Shown piece by piece: positions 62,450 through 64,000 of a DNA stretch of 64,000 bases. The first letter of the stretch is position 1; the number at the start of each line of letters is the position of its first letter. The notes beneath the pieces are model-generated. The model was not told the origin of the DNA, searched no databases, and saw nothing but the letters and a program-made list of their open reading frames with translations. The position numbers and the translations under genes were made by a program. The DNA is from Pteria penguin (taxonomy: Eukaryota > Mollusca > Bivalvia > Pterioida > Pteriidae), in NCBI GenBank assembly GCA_035048485.1, contig CM068582.1, positions 14,574,001-14,638,000 of the forward strand, in the 5' to 3' direction.

Positions 62450-64000
62450 CCTAAACGTCGTGCAGTGTATTAATAGTTGTGATCATTCTTTCATCACTTT
62501 TGGTTTTACTGGGGCTGGCTTTTTCATTTCATTTGCTTTTATTTAGAAACAGATTAAACATGGATTAAAATCCACATATATGTTTTTAGAATAGCAAGCT
62601 TTATGCGGAAAGTATAATCCCATTTGATAAAATGGAATTCAATTGTTGAAAATAAATTTTCTATTTTTCTTTGTATGTACTATAACTGGAGTCTAATTTT
62701 AATTAATGTACAAAACATGAGTGTTACAATCCAATTGATATTCCGGATGAAATGTATATATACTGCATTTCTCTTTGTATATTTTGTGTCATGAAAATTA
62801 GGATTGTGTACTTCAGATGTGTACATCAAGGTGAAGAATATTCACAAGTGAAGGAAATTCGAAAGATAACCACTTGTTGTCCGGTATTTGATCTTCAATT
62901 AAAACCTTGCACATTCAGTGTTTCAATAGGAACAGACGCGAATCCTCAATGGGGTTAGACCGGGCGTCGGAAGGGAGTGAGGGCCTCTTCATAGCATGCT
63001 CAAACTGAGAAGTCTCTTCGAACCACATTCATACGTGTTTTAAAAACTGATTATAAAATTATTTCTCTAATGACACGTTTTAAGGTTATACCAACAGAAA
63101 AAGTGTTTCTTTGAATTCAGGTAATAAAATACCAAAGCTTTCAGAAATTGCGACTATGTAGCTTTGATTTACAATGCTCGGGATAAATAGAGTAGTGATA
63201 CAACAAGTGTACCTAAAATTGAATTGGGAATGCTCAAATGATATTTGTAGGAGTAGATTAATGGCAATGACAGCGCATTTGATTGCTTTTTCTTGTATCG
63301 GGGTTGTATACTGCATTGTACATAGAAAAGATAACATTCTGTCGTAAATTTCTTTAGCTTACTTCGTAGAAAACATTTTGTATAGGTCAGATTGCACCTA
63401 GCAATCTATGGTGCAACTGATTTTGTTATGTTTAGTATGATTTTGATATTATTTATATCGCCGGCTTAATTAACAGGGGACGCTTACTCCTTTTAGGTGC
63501 ATTGTCTCTTTTCTTTTAGAACTTCATGATCATGAAGCGGTACATTATGTTGGAGTACTAAATATTTGTTGTTGTTTTTTCTTTTTACAGATTTGATGGA
63601 TAGGTGATGGTATTGTACTTTAGGGTAGGAGTCATTACTTATTATTTTAACTGGAATTGGCAGACTGAGAAGTTGTACCTTGTAGGCGTTGATTATATTC
63701 TGTAAATCAACAATACCATTAACGCTCGTTATTAGAAAGCACAGTAATTATAGAAATATTAAGTTCTGTATAATGGTGAACCCTTTTATTACCTTCATAA
63801 AACAGATGCTAAAAATGATGCCATTAGTCTGTTAAAAGAAATATCAAAGTTGGGATGGACTTAACGATATCATGAAGGCGTTGCTTTTATCAGCATTTGT
63901 GCGTGTAGAACGACTGTCCGATCTGAAACGGTTATAAAAATGCGTCAACTTAATTATAAATTCAATGCAAAATTCATATTATGGATTAGAAATAATATGA
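62450..64000. other. non-coding window end
   Basis: No supported gene. Two short retroelement tail pieces (62,953-63,000 plus; 63,465-63,510 reverse). The 83-codon minus frame at 63,086-63,337 has no recognised domain. Confidence 0.3.

Overview
This 64 kb window is AT-rich animal DNA with long introns, dense short dispersed repeats and microsatellites. A feeding-circuit-activating-peptide (FCAP)-like neuropeptide precursor, together with repeat families typical of bivalve genomes (tRNA-headed SINEs, an RT element whose tail reads GGTGCCCGG...AGCGTC, and CTCAYCTGAGCC blocks), points to a marine mollusc, most likely a bivalve. Species cannot be named from sequence alone.

Two genes are well supported, both on the minus strand. 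(1) An FCAP-like precursor: TATA box near 22,590, signal-peptide exon 22,433-22,347, a phase-0 intron of about 17.7 kb, and one large exon 4,598-3,420 carrying eleven LxxLGGxxLHG-type peptides between dibasic sites, with a poly(A) signal near 3,190. (2) A secreted two-domain cystatin-like protein assembled from seven phase-0 exons between 57,362 and 47,431: signal peptide, then two cystatin domains of three exons each. Domain 1 keeps the QVVDG inhibitory loop. Domain 2 has MSQYG there and is probably not a classical papain-family inhibitor. The long 198-codon frame at 48,093-48,689 is not a gene: it starts inside a cystatin exon in another frame and runs through a 39-bp minisatellite.

Weaker candidates: a three-exon minus-strand chain (36,599-35,431) with matching splice phases, possibly extended by an exon at 34,206-34,066; a two-exon plus-strand chain (38,667-39,291); a tyrosine-kinase activation-segment fragment (40,131-40,292); and a small minus-strand exon upstream of the cystatin start (57,727-57,654).

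Repeats by region: 1-640 higher-order tandem repeat; 4.6-22.3 kb (FCAP intron) SINEs, a short inverted-repeat element, tandem duplications and AT tracts; 22.7-29.3 kb a SINE with a perfect 12-bp target duplication and a decayed reverse-transcriptase element carrying a nested MITE; 29.9-46 kb three copies of a ~230-bp repeat and a full SINE with a 13-bp target duplication; 47.4-57.4 kb (cystatin introns) a minisatellite, a ~600-bp offset duplication, retroelement debris and a long (AT)n/(G)n tract; 58.8-62 kb a composite 3.2-kb repeat; 62-64 kb gene-free sequence.

The two firm genes encode unrelated secreted products. Nothing in the sequence indicates that they act together.
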